A stretch of DNA of 64,000 bases from positions 27,591 through 91,590 of the forward strand of contig NZ_JANKZL010000016.1 in the NCBI RefSeq assembly GCF_027568395.1, given 5' to 3'. The notes under the pieces were generated by a model that saw only the letters and a program-made list of their open reading frames with translations, was not told the DNA's origin and made no database searches. Source of the stretch: Aminobacter sp. HY435. GTDB lineage: Bacteria; Pseudomonadota; Alphaproteobacteria; Rhizobiales; Rhizobiaceae. The translations under genes and the position numbers were made by a program. This document shows positions 33,872 to 42,081 of this stretch, in pieces; the stretch's first letter is position 1; each line of letters begins with the position of its first letter.

Positions 33872-34369
33872 ATGGCAACAACCGATGATGTGAAGAAGAT
33901 CGCCGAGCAGGAGGCCCGGCTGGTGTTCGACGGTTTCGACGAGGCGACGGCCTTCGACATAGGCGCTGCCATTCGCGAGCGTGGCGTCGCCGAGAAGCTG
34001 CCCATTGTCGTCGATATCCGGCTTTGGGATCGGACGCTGTTTTACTGCGCGCTGCCAGGCTCGACATGCGGCAACACCGAGTGGGCGCGGCGCAAGATCA
34101 ATGTGGTCAAGGTGTTCCACCGGAGCACCTATCGCATGGTGCTGACCAAGGCGCGCGAGGACCGCACCTTTGCGGTCGGAGAGGCGCTGCCGATCGAGGA
34201 CTACGTGCTTGCCGGCGGCGGTTTTCCGATCAGGGTCAAGGGCGTCGGTGTCATCGGCGCCATCGCCGTTTCCGGTCTGCCGGAGCGACAGGACCATGAG
34301 GTGGTCGTGGCGGCGATCGCCGACCATCTCGGCATCTCCAGGCAGGAGCTCGCGCTCGGGCCTGCATGA
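33872..34369 (+). CDS. UPF0303 / GlcG-HbpS-like heme-binding-fold protein
   Basis: A 165-residue protein of the DUF336 (GlcG/HbpS) superfamily, UPF0303 branch. Features are 'IRERGVAEKLPIVVDIRLWD', 'STCGNTEWARRKINVVKVFH', 'YVLAGGGFPIRVKGVGVIGA' and 'VSGLPERQDHEVVVAAIADH'. Related proteins bind haem or small metabolites; the physiological role is unknown. GAAGGAGGAG precedes the ATG at 33872. It lies 58 bp after guaD and is probably in the purine transcript. Confidence 0.85.
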   Translation: MATTDDVKKIAEQEARLVFDGFDEATAFDIGAAIRERGVAEKLPIVVDIRLWDRTLFYCALPGSTCGNTEWARRKINVVKVFHRSTYRMVLTKAREDRTFAVGEALPIEDYVLAGGGFPIRVKGVGVIGAIAVSGLPERQDHEVVVAAIADHLGISRQELALGPA

Positions 34370-34383
34370 TTTGAACGCGGCGC

Positions 34384-34501
34384 TGCCCCTCACCCTTACC
34401 CTCTCCCCGTGAAGAACGGGGAGAGGGGGCGTCGACGTAGCCGCTTGTCCCTTCTCCCCGTACTTCACGGGGAGAAGGTCCCGGCAGGGGGAAGAGGGGC
34501 A
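34384..34501. repeat. Palindromic repeat element 9
   Basis: Bounded by GCCCCTCACCCTTACCC and AAGAGGGGC, with hairpins CTCTCCCCGT...ACGGGGAGAG and CTTCTCCCCGT...ACGGGGAGAAG. It fills the gap between the UPF0303 gene and the glycerate-kinase gene. Confidence 0.9.
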
Positions 34502-34543
34502 GCGCGACATGAACAGACGAAGCGGCTGATAGTGAGAGTCCCG

Positions 34544-35809
34544 ATGGCCACGAGCGACCCGAAGCAGTTTCTCACCAGCATCTTCGAGGCAGCGGTCGCC
34601 GCCGCCGATCCGGAACTCACCATCCGCCGCCATCTGCCGGAAAAACCCAAGGGGCGGACGATCGTCATCGGCGCCGGCAAGGGCTCGGCCCAGATGGCCG
34701 CGGCCTTGGAAAGAGCCTGGGATGGTCCGCTCGAAGGCGTCGTTGTCACCCGCTACGGCTTTGCCGCACCTTGCGAGCGCATCAGGATCGTCGAGGCGTC
34801 GCATCCGGTGCCCGACGCCAACGGCCTCGAGGCGGCGAAGCTTTTGCTCCAGACGGTGTCGGGCCTGACAGAGGACGACCTCGTCGTGGCGCTGGTCTCT
34901 GGAGGCGGCTCGGCGTTGCTGCCGTCGCCGGCCGGCAGCCTGACGCTAGCCGACGAGATCGCCGTCAACGAGGCGCTGCTCGCCTCGGGCGCGCCGATCT
35001 CGGCGATGAACACCATCCGCAAGCACATCTCCGGCATCAAGGGCGGCAGGCTCGCCGCCGCTGCCTGGCCGGCGCGCGTTGTCTCGCTTGTCGTGTCGGA
35101 CATCCCCGGCGACAACCCGGCGCTGGTCGCTTCGGGTCCCACGGTGCCTGACGAGGCCTCGCGCGCGGATGCACTCAGGCTGATCGAGACCTATCGCATC
35201 GCGCTGCCGGCCAATGTCATGGCGCATATCAACTCGGCAGCCGCCGATGCGCCGCAGCCGTCCGACCCGCGCTTTGCCCGCAACGAGGTGCATGTCATCG
35301 CCTCGGCCGCCGTATCGCTCGACGCCGCCGCCGAAGCGGCGCGAAAGCAGGGCGTGGAGACTGTCATCTTGTCCGACGCCATCGAAGGCGAGGCGCGCGA
35401 GGTCGGCGGCGTGCATGCGGCCATCGCCCGCGAGGTCGCGACCCGCAACCGGCCGTTCAACAAGCCGGTGCTGATCCTTTCGGGTGGCGAGACGACGGTT
35501 ACGCTGCGCGCCAAGGGCAAGGGCGGCCGCAACAGCGAATTCCTGCTTGCCTTCGCCATCGGCATCGACGGTCTTGCGGGCATCGACGCGCTCGCCGCCG
35601 ACACTGACGGCATCGACGGCTCGGAAGACAATGCGGGCGCCTTCGCCGACGGCTCGACCGTGGCGCGGATGCACGCCGCGAGCGTTGACGCCAAGGCGAT
35701 GCTTGCCGGCAACAACGCCTGGACGGCGTTCAACTCCGTCGGCGACCTGTTCGTGCCGGGGCCGACCGGAACGAATGTGAATGACCTTAGGGCGATACTG
35801 GTGCGGTAG
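34544..35809 (+). CDS. ttuD: Glycerate 2-kinase / hydroxypyruvate reductase (DUF4147-MOFRL)
   Basis: A 421-residue protein of the DUF4147/MOFRL family (TtuD/GckA). N-terminal 'TIVIGAGKGSAQMAAALERA', 'VALVSGGGSALLPSPAG' (phosphate-binding loop), 'VVSLVVSDIPGDNPALVASG' and the C-terminal MOFRL part 'VLILSGGETTVTLRAKGKGG' with 'LAADTDGIDGSEDNAGAF'. Members phosphorylate glycerate to 2-phosphoglycerate; older annotations call them hydroxypyruvate reductase. ATG 34544 follows the repeat; the upstream open frame is repeat sequence. It fits as an outlet for glyoxylate from AllA through glycerate. Confidence 0.9.
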   Translation: MATSDPKQFLTSIFEAAVAAADPELTIRRHLPEKPKGRTIVIGAGKGSAQMAAALERAWDGPLEGVVVTRYGFAAPCERIRIVEASHPVPDANGLEAAKLLLQTVSGLTEDDLVVALVSGGGSALLPSPAGSLTLADEIAVNEALLASGAPISAMNTIRKHISGIKGGRLAAAAWPARVVSLVVSDIPGDNPALVASGPTVPDEASRADALRLIETYRIALPANVMAHINSAAADAPQPSDPRFARNEVHVIASAAVSLDAAAEAARKQGVETVILSDAIEGEAREVGGVHAAIAREVATRNRPFNKPVLILSGGETTVTLRAKGKGGRNSEFLLAFAIGIDGLAGIDALAADTDGIDGSEDNAGAFADGSTVARMHAASVDAKAMLAGNNAWTAFNSVGDLFVPGPTGTNVNDLRAILVR

Positions 35810-35821
35810 CTGCGGCCGGTT

Positions 35822-35991
35822 ACCCCCTCACCCGGCCTCCGCTTCGCTCGGCCGACCTCTCCCCGTTGGGGCGAGGAGGTCGTCAGCGTTTGCGCGAACC
35901 TGCGACGTTTCCTTGAAAGGTGGCGGCGACGGCAACAGTCCCCTCTCCCCAACGGGGAGAGGGTGGCCGCGTAGCGGCCGGGTGAGGGGGC
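35822..35991. repeat. Palindromic repeat element 10
   Basis: Bounded by ACCCCCTCACCCGGCC and GGCCGGGTGAGGGGG, with arms CCTCTCCCCGTTGGGG and CCCCAACGGGGAGAGG and a central unique spacer. It separates the convergent glycerate-kinase and glutamine-synthetase-like genes. Confidence 0.9.
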
Positions 35992-36004
35992 TGAAGAGAG
36001 CCCC

Positions 36005-37393
36005 TCACACCTCGTGCAGGTAGAGGTGGTAGTCCAACTCGCTCACCGTGCGGGCGACGCGAAAATATTCGGCTTCCTTGATCGCCGTGAAGGTGCGGTG
36101 CAAATCGTGCCCCAGCGCCTCGCGCAGGAATTCCGACGCCTTCGCCGCCTCGATCGCGGTGCGCCAGTCCGGCGGCATCACGCTTGAGGTGCCTTCGGCC
36201 TGCTCATAGCCGTTGCCCGACGTCTCAGGACCTGGGTCGAGCTGTTCGTCGAGCCCCTTGGAGATGCCGGCGAGGATGGTCGCGGCGACCAGATAGGGGT
36301 TGGCGTCGACGCCCGAAGGGCGATGCTCGATGCGGCGGTTCCTGGCGTCGCCCGCCGGCACGCGCAGCGCCACCGAGCGGTTGTTGACGCCCCAGGTCGG
36401 GGCCACCGGCGCATAAGACTGCGACACGAAGCGGCGCCAGGAGTTGGCATGCGGGGCAAACACCAGCATCGATTCCGCCATCGTCGCGGCAAGACCGCCG
36501 ATCGCGTTGAGCAGCAGTGGCTGCCACTCGCCTTCCTTGGCTTCGGTGAAGACGTTGCTGCCGTTGTTGTCGAGCAGCGAGGCGTGGAAATGCATGCCCG
36601 AGCCGGCATATTTTTCGATCGGCTTTGCCATGAAGCAGGCGGTCACGCCGTGGCGGCGGGCCTGCATGCGCACGATGCGCTTCAGCATGATAAGATCGTC
36701 GGCGGCCTGCATCACGTCCTTGCGGTAGCGCAGGGTGAGTTCGTACTGGCCCGGCGCGTATTCCGAGATAACGGTTTCCGCCGGAATGCCCTGCAGCTTG
36801 GCCGCGGCATAGATGTCGGAAAACAGCGGCTCCATGCCGTGCAGATGGTCGACCGAATAGACCTCGGTCTTGCCCGAGGCGCGGCCGTCGAGCACCGCAC
36901 GCGCCGGCTGCACCTTGCCGTCGCCGTCGCGCTCGTTGGACAGCAGGAAGAATTCGAGTTCGAAGGCGCCTGCCGGATGCAGGCCTTTATTAGCCAGCTT
37001 GTCGACCTGTCGCTGCAATGCGAGCCTCGGGTCCGAGGTCATCGGCGCGCCGTCGAGATGGTACATCGACATCAGCAACTGGCCGCGCGCCGGGCTTGTC
37101 GCATGCATCGGCTTCAACGTGCCGGGGATTGGCCAGGCCCTGAGGTCGCCATCGCCGGAATCCCAGATCAGGCCGGTTTCGTGCACGTCCTCGCCCGTGA
37201 TGTCGAGACCGAGGATGGAGATGGGCAAGTGACGGCCGCCTTCGTAGAGCCCCATCAATTCGTGGCGGCGGATGATCTTGCCGCGGCCGACGCCATTGGC
37301 GTCCGTCAGCACGATGTCGAAGGCTTCGACGTCGGGGTTGGCGTCGAGGAAGGCTCTGGCCTCGTCGATGGTCGAGCCGGAAGGAGATGTCAT
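36005..37393 (-). CDS. Glutamine-synthetase-family gamma-glutamylamine ligase (PuuA-like)
   Basis: A 462-residue type I glutamine-synthetase-fold ligase. Motifs present: 'AGAFELEFFLLS' (metal Glu pair), 'SEYAPGQYELTLRYRKDVMQ', 'GSGMHFHASLLD' (ATP and metal His), 'NRSVALRVPAGDARNRRIEH' with 'RPSGVDANPYLVAATILAG'. It lacks the tight adenylylation-site signature of GlnA and matches gamma-glutamylputrescine or gamma-glutamylpolyamine synthetases. It is followed, upstream in transcription order, by a class III aminotransferase, a pairing seen in polyamine and amine catabolism. The real amine substrate is not known. Confidence 0.85.
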   Translation of the reverse strand: MTSPSGSTIDEARAFLDANPDVEAFDIVLTDANGVGRGKIIRRHELMGLYEGGRHLPISILGLDITGEDVHETGLIWDSGDGDLRAWPIPGTLKPMHATSPARGQLLMSMYHLDGAPMTSDPRLALQRQVDKLANKGLHPAGAFELEFFLLSNERDGDGKVQPARAVLDGRASGKTEVYSVDHLHGMEPLFSDIYAAAKLQGIPAETVISEYAPGQYELTLRYRKDVMQAADDLIMLKRIVRMQARRHGVTACFMAKPIEKYAGSGMHFHASLLDNNGSNVFTEAKEGEWQPLLLNAIGGLAATMAESMLVFAPHANSWRRFVSQSYAPVAPTWGVNNRSVALRVPAGDARNRRIEHRPSGVDANPYLVAATILAGISKGLDEQLDPGPETSGNGYEQAEGTSSVMPPDWRTAIEAAKASEFLREALGHDLHRTFTAIKEAEYFRVARTVSELDYHLYLHEV

Positions 37394-37423
37394 GATCGTA
37401 CTCAATTGTCCTTGTGCCTTGTC

Positions 37424-38806
37424 TCACGCCACAAGGCGGGCGGCAATATCGCCGAAGGCCGCAACCAGCCTGTCGACCTGCCGCGCCGAGGTGGCCGGCG
37501 AGACCAGCATCATGTTGTGGAACGGCGCGATCAGCACGCCGCGATTGACCAGCGCCACATGCACGGCGGCCTCCAGCCGCGAGGCATGCGCGTGCTCGGC
37601 CTCGCCGCCATTGCGCAGCGGTCCGGGCGCGCAGATGAATTCGACGCGGGCGCCGACGCGCATCACGTGCCAGGGCAGTTTGCGTTTTCGGATCGCCTTG
37701 TCGAGGCCGGTTGCCAACCGCTCGGCCAGCGCCTCCATGTGGGCGTAATTTTCCTCGGTCATGACCTCTTCGAGCGTGGCCCGCATCGCTGCGAATTGCA
37801 GCGGATTGGCCGACAGCGTCGTGCCCATGCCGGAATAGCCCGGCTCCTTGGTGGCATTGTAGGCGCTGTAGCGGGCGGCGAGCTCTTCGCTCATGCCCCA
37901 GACACTCGCCGGCACGCCGCCGGCGACAGGCTTGCCGAGCACGAACAGGTCGGGGTCGAGCTTGTGCTTTTTCGTATAGCCGCCCGGGCCGGTCGAGATC
38001 GTATGCGTCTCGTCGATCAAAAGCAGCGTGCCGGCCTTGCGGGTGAGCGCGCGCACGCCTTCGAGGAAGCCGGGCTCGGGCAGCACCATGCAGGAGTTGG
38101 TCAGCACCGGCTCTGATATGACGCAGGCGACGTCGCCATGGCTCAACGCCTTCTCCAGCGCCGGCAGGTCGTTGAACTCGACGATGCGGGTGCGGGCGGT
38201 GAGGTCGCGGAACTCGCCGGCAAGGCCGGGACGGTTGATCGGCTTGCCGTCGTCGAGCCGCACCATCGTCTCGTCGACGGCGCCGTGATAGCAGCCGTTG
38301 AAGACCAGGATCTTGTCGCGCCCGGTGACGGCGCGGGCGACGCGCAGGGCAAAGCGGTTGGCGTCGGTCGCCGTGGTGGCGATCTGCCAGTGCGGCAGGC
38401 CGAAGCGCTTGGCGAGCAGCAGGCCGAGCGTGATCGCGTCCTCCGACGGCAGCATGTAGGTCAGGCCGCGGCTCGCCTGCCTGCGGATGGCGCGGGCAAC
38501 GGGCGCCGGCGAATGGCCGAACATCGAGCCGGTGTCGCCGAGGCAGAAATCGGCAAGCCGGTTGCCGTCGACGTCGGTGATGGTGGCACCGCTCGCCTTG
38601 TCGACGAGGATCGGAAAGGGCGTCGGCCAGTCCTTCATCCAGTGCATCGGAACGCCGTTGAAGAAGCCCGCCATGCCGTTGCCGAGTGCCGCTTGCGATT
38701 TCGGCCGCGCCTTGATGAAGATTTCCGCCTCCGTCGCTGCAAGCTCCGCTATGCGCGACAGCTTCACGCCGTCTTCGGTGGCTTCGGGTCGTTCGATGCG
38801 GTTCAT
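37424..38806 (-). CDS. Class-III PLP aminotransferase
   Basis: A 460-residue fold-type I aminotransferase. 'ADFCLGDTGSMFGHSPAPVA' near the N-terminus resembles glutamate-1-semialdehyde mutases; 'FNGCYHGAVDETM' binds PLP phosphate; 'LLLIDETHTISTGPGGYTKK' holds the Asp/Glu pair; 'DLFVLGKPVAGGVP' contains the Schiff-base Lys. It probably removes the amino group from an amine or amino acid in concert with the PuuA-like ligase 30 bases downstream. The start at 38806 fits GGGAG at good spacing; a tandem ATG at 38809 is equally in frame. Confidence 0.87.
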   Translation of the reverse strand: MNRIERPEATEDGVKLSRIAELAATEAEIFIKARPKSQAALGNGMAGFFNGVPMHWMKDWPTPFPILVDKASGATITDVDGNRLADFCLGDTGSMFGHSPAPVARAIRRQASRGLTYMLPSEDAITLGLLLAKRFGLPHWQIATTATDANRFALRVARAVTGRDKILVFNGCYHGAVDETMVRLDDGKPINRPGLAGEFRDLTARTRIVEFNDLPALEKALSHGDVACVISEPVLTNSCMVLPEPGFLEGVRALTRKAGTLLLIDETHTISTGPGGYTKKHKLDPDLFVLGKPVAGGVPASVWGMSEELAARYSAYNATKEPGYSGMGTTLSANPLQFAAMRATLEEVMTEENYAHMEALAERLATGLDKAIRKRKLPWHVMRVGARVEFICAPGPLRNGGEAEHAHASRLEAAVHVALVNRGVLIAPFHNMMLVSPATSARQVDRLVAAFGDIAARLVA

Positions 38807-38955
38807 CATTGCTCCCATTGGACAGAAGGGTGCCACTCTAGCCAGCGAGCAGGCAAAACGGCAATTGGCCGGGCGTCTGGCGTCGCTTGGCTCACGCACT
38901 TGATCGCGGGCAGTTCATTGCCGATCATACCAGCGTGCTTTGGGGGTGTTGGCCA

Positions 38956-39408
38956 ATGCGTGCTATGATGACTGTTATGTCGATCCTGCTTGCAGCGGGC
39001 CCGGCCGTTGCCTCTGGCGGGCTCTCATGCGGTGCCAAGGATGAGGCGGTGAAACTCACCATCGAGAGCGGCGTCACGCGCGGAATGGGCAGTCCGGTTT
39101 TCGACTTTCGGGGCGACATCGAGATATCCGACAAGGCGATTTCGCAAGATCTGCGCAAGGTGAGCTTTGAACGCATTCATCTTGCCCAGTACTGGCTCGA
39201 TGGCGAAGAGCTTCGCATGGTCGTCTACCGCGAGCGCGAAGGCGACAAGCCGCACGGCTATGTCGAGGTCACCGTCAGGACCAGGTCGGGCGACGAGGGC
39301 GACTATGTCGGCCAGTATTCGGTTACCGTGTTCGACATGACCGACGCCAGCGGCGGCGAAGGCAAGACCTACAACTTCACCGGTCGCGCCGTTTGCATGG
39401 TCGAATAG
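38956..39408 (+). CDS. Secreted hypothetical protein
   Basis: A 150-residue protein with a signal peptide ('MRAMMTVMSILLAAGPAVAS', cleavage after ALA-type AVAS). The mature part is beta-rich, with one N-terminal Cys ('LSCGAKDEAVKL') and one near the C-terminus ('GRAVCMVE'), probably disulfide bonded. It contains 'FDFRGDIEISDKAIS' and 'LAQYWLDGEELRMVVYRERE'. No family is recognised; similar small periplasmic proteins exist in rhizobia. The weak G-run before the ATG is the only ribosome-site hint. It is divergent from the aminotransferase over 149 bp. Confidence 0.75.
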   Translation: MRAMMTVMSILLAAGPAVASGGLSCGAKDEAVKLTIESGVTRGMGSPVFDFRGDIEISDKAISQDLRKVSFERIHLAQYWLDGEELRMVVYREREGDKPHGYVEVTVRTRSGDEGDYVGQYSVTVFDMTDASGGEGKTYNFTGRAVCMVE

Positions 39409-39411
39409 TCC

Positions 39412-39636
39412 CGTTCTTGGAAACGCGTCTTCAGCGCCAACGGCCTGCTGGCGCTGCTGCCCTCGGCCTATGTGCTGGCCGGCTGGGCCGAAGACGGCCG
39501 CTTCGACGCGGCCTTTTTTGCCGTGCAGGCGCTGGAGCTTGCGGCGGGTGCCGTCAACATAGCGCTGCTGTCGCTCAACATGCGCGACGGCCTGGCGCTT
39601 CGGCGCAAGACGTCGCGAATGGTGCGGGTCGGCTGA
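39412..39636 (+). pseudogene. Remnant of a small membrane protein
   Basis: Directly after the previous stop codon, in the same frame, the DNA reads 'RSWKRVFSANGLLALLPSAY' then 'VLAGWAEDGRFDAAFFAVQA' and 'LELAAGAVNIALLSLNMRDG', ending at TGA 39634. It looks like the body of an 80-90 residue protein with two membrane helices, but there is no start codon before the conserved part. A deletion has probably fused it to the tail of its neighbour, with the neighbour's stop codon between them. GTG codons inside are unlikely starts. Confidence 0.55.
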
Positions 39637-39669
39637 TCCTGGCCGCTTCGCAGTCTTTCTGAAATTGAG

Positions 39670-40644
39670 CTAGCCGGCGATGTCGATAACGCCGCAGTCG
39701 CCGGCGGCGCTGCCGAAAGCGAGGCGGCGTTCTTCCTTGTCCCACGCCATCGAGGTGATGGCGCCCTTGCCGGGGCGGCGCAACAGCACCTCCTTGGCGT
39801 CGGCGAAACGCACGGCGATGACCATGCCGTCGTCGTAGCCGATCGCGACGATGTCTTCGCTCGGGTGACAGCAGACTGACGTCACCATCGAATTGCCCCT
39901 AGTGCCGAGTTCGAGCGGAGCCTTGCCCATCGGGCCGTCCTTGCCGCTGAATGGCCAGACGATGGCGGCGGGGGCGCCCGAGCTTGCCAGCCATTTGCCC
40001 TTGGCGCTCCATGACAGGCTCTTCACCTTGGCGGGATAACCGGTCATGCGCATGTGCTTGGCGTCGACCAGCTTCCAGCCGTGCAGGGCGTTCTCCTGCA
40101 TCGTGGTGACGAGGAACGCGCCATCAGGCGAAAAAGTGATGCCTGTATGCGCGCCATCCCATTGCAACTCGGTCGGCGTGCCGTCGGCGGCGGGGAAATG
40201 CAGCGTCGCGCCATTGTAGCGGGCGACGCCGATGCGCATGCCCTTGGGCGAAAAGGCGATGCCCTCGACCGAGCGCGGATGGGCGAATTCCTTGGTCTTG
40301 CCATCGGCAAAGCGGACCCAGGCGTTGCGCCCGCTGGCAAAGGCGACGGCACCCTGCGGGCCTGAGGCGACAGAGGTCACCCACTTCTTGCCGACGCTCG
40401 CCAGCTCGGCAGTGACGCCAGCCGAAGTCAGCGTCATCACCTTGCCGTCCTCGCCGCCCGAGATCATGAGGTCGTTGTTCGCCGTCGTCGTCGCCGACAG
40501 CAGCCCGTCATGCAGCTTCACCGACTTCTGGCCATGGTCGAGCCAGTGCACCATGCCGTCGGCAAGCGCGAAGAAGGGAATGTCGTCGAGGAAGGCGGCC
40601 GCGATGCAATGGCCTTCGAGATCAAACGGGGCGACTGTAGGCAT
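39670..40644 (-). CDS. WD40-repeat beta-propeller protein
   Basis: A 324-residue protein of about seven WD40-like repeats. Recurrent elements are 'GISFSPKGMRIGVAR' type strands, 'ITFSPDGAFLVTTMQENALHGWKL', 'SLSWSAKGKWLASSGAPAAIVWPF', and 'SVCCHPSEDIVAIGYDDGMV'. No signal peptide. It is transcribed just downstream of the COG0523 GTPase. WD40 proteins beside COG0523 metal chaperones are known in alphaproteobacteria, so it may be a partner or scaffold for metal insertion; this is inference from neighbourhood. Confidence 0.85.
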   Translation of the reverse strand: MPTVAPFDLEGHCIAAAFLDDIPFFALADGMVHWLDHGQKSVKLHDGLLSATTTANNDLMISGGEDGKVMTLTSAGVTAELASVGKKWVTSVASGPQGAVAFASGRNAWVRFADGKTKEFAHPRSVEGIAFSPKGMRIGVARYNGATLHFPAADGTPTELQWDGAHTGITFSPDGAFLVTTMQENALHGWKLVDAKHMRMTGYPAKVKSLSWSAKGKWLASSGAPAAIVWPFSGKDGPMGKAPLELGTRGNSMVTSVCCHPSEDIVAIGYDDGMVIAVRFADAKEVLLRRPGKGAITSMAWDKEERRLAFGSAAGDCGVIDIAG

Positions 40645-40671
40645 AAAGACTATTCCATTCGAAATTTCAGC

Positions 40672-40787
40672 TGCCCCTCACCCTTACCCTCTCCCCGTAA
40701 ACGGGGCGAGGGGAGCATCGGCGTTGCGGCCATCTTCCTTCTCCCCGTCGTCACGGGGAGAAGGTGCCGGCAGGCGGATGAGGGGCA
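40672..40787. repeat. Palindromic repeat element 11
   Basis: Bounded by GCCCCTCACCCTTACCC and GGCGGATGAGGGGC, with CTCTCCCCGT and CTTCTCCCCGTCG...ACGGGGAGAAG hairpins. It lies in the gap between the GTPase and the WD40 gene, probably within one transcript. Confidence 0.9.
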
Positions 40788-40812
40788 GGGTATTCGGTGA
40801 ATACTGGCGCTG

Positions 40813-41895
40813 TCACGCCGCCTGGCACGCCTCGAAGCTGCGCTTCAGGCGCTCGGCGTCGAGCTCGCGGCCGATGAACACCAGCCGGCTTTCGTGCTTT
40901 TCGTCGTCCTTCCAGGCACGCTGGTGGTCGCCCTCGATGATCATGTGCACGCCCTGGATGACGTAGCGGTCCGGATCGTCCTTGATGGCGATGATGCCCT
41001 TGAGGCGCAGGATGTTGGGGCCTTCCATCTGGGTGATCTTTTCGATCCAGGGGAAGAACTTCTTGGAATCCATCTCGCCGCCGCGCAGCGAAACCGACTG
41101 CACCGTCACGTCATGGATCGGCGACACCGCGCCATGTTCGTGGTGGTCGTGATCATGGTGGTCATGATCGTGGTGGTGATGATGGTGGTCGTGGTCGCAG
41201 TTCGGGCCGCATTCATGATCGTGGTCGTGGTCGTGATCACGGGCGTCGAGGAAATGCGGATCGTCGGCCAGCACGCGCTTCAGGTCGAAGGCGCCGCGGT
41301 CGAGCACCTGATCGAGCGCCACGCCGGCGCGGGTGGTGCGGTGGATCTTCGCCGACGGGTTGATGGCGCGGATGGCGGCCTCGACGTCGCGCAACTCGTC
41401 CGCATTCACCAGATCGGTCTTGTTCAGCACGACGACGTCGGCGAAGGCGATCTGGTCCTCGGCTTCGCGGGAATCCTTGAGGCGCAGCGGCAGGTGCTTG
41501 GCGTCGACAAGGGCAACGACCGCGTCGAGCTTGGTCTTGGAACGCACGTCGTCGTCCATGAAGAAGGTCTGGGCAACCGGCACCGGGTCGGCAAGGCCGG
41601 TGGTCTCGACGACGATGGCGTCGAAACGGCCGGGGCGGCGCATCAGGCCTTCCACCACGCGGATCAGGTCACCGCGGACGGTGCAGCAGACGCAGCCATT
41701 GTTCATCTCGTAGATTTCCTCGTCGGATTCCACGATCAGGTCGTTGTCGATGCCGATCTCGCCGAATTCGTTGACGATGACCGCATAACGCTTGCCATGG
41801 TTTTCCGACAGGATGCGGTTGAGCAGCGTCGTCTTGCCGGAACCGAGATAGCCGGTCAGCACGGTGACGGGGATTTGGGTCTGGGCTTCGGTCAT
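40813..41895 (-). CDS. COG0523 (CobW/ZigA-type) GTPase metallochaperone
   Basis: A 360-residue G3E GTPase. Walker A is '[15 protein letters not shown]' (residues 14-28); the metal-binding CxCC motif is in '[16 protein letters not shown]' near residue 65; the G3 and G4 regions are '[18 protein letters not shown]' and '[16 protein letters not shown]'. A His/Asp-rich stretch of about 45 residues (minus strand of 41115-41250) separates the two domains and would bind zinc or cobalt. The C-terminal CobW_C domain includes '[20 protein letters not shown]'. I started it at 41895, where the GTPase domain begins. No Zur-like operator was recognised upstream. Confidence 0.93.
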   Translation of the reverse strand: MTEAQTQIPVTVLTGYLGSGKTTLLNRILSENHGKRYAVIVNEFGEIGIDNDLIVESDEEIYEMNNGCVCCTVRGDLIRVVEGLMRRPGRFDAIVVETTGLADPVPVAQTFFMDDDVRSKTKLDAVVALVDAKHLPLRLKDSREAEDQIAFADVVVLNKTDLVNADELRDVEAAIRAINPSAKIHRTTRAGVALDQVLDRGAFDLKRVLADDPHFLDARDHDHDHDHECGPNCDHDHHHHHHDHDHHDHDHHEHGAVSPIHDVTVQSVSLRGGEMDSKKFFPWIEKITQMEGPNILRLKGIIAIKDDPDRYVIQGVHMIIEGDHQRAWKDDEKHESRLVFIGRELDAERLKRSFEACQAA

Positions 41896-42081
41896 GGTCG
41901 TCCTCGGGATCGGATAGAGGCTCCATATAGGATGCGAGCGAACCTTTTGCACGTCTCAAACGGCATCACTGCTGCACGTTGCGTACATTACGGAAGTTTC
42001 ATTGGGACGGCGGCCGAACCGCACCTAGATTGATGGCCAGGCAAGGGGCTTGCCGACCCCATTTCGCGGAGACAGAGACCG

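Noticed and set aside
3214..40787. A CRISPR array or REP-transposase array suggested by repeated short motifs
   Set aside because: The repeats are self-complementary, irregularly spaced over 38 kb and without spacers or cas genes.
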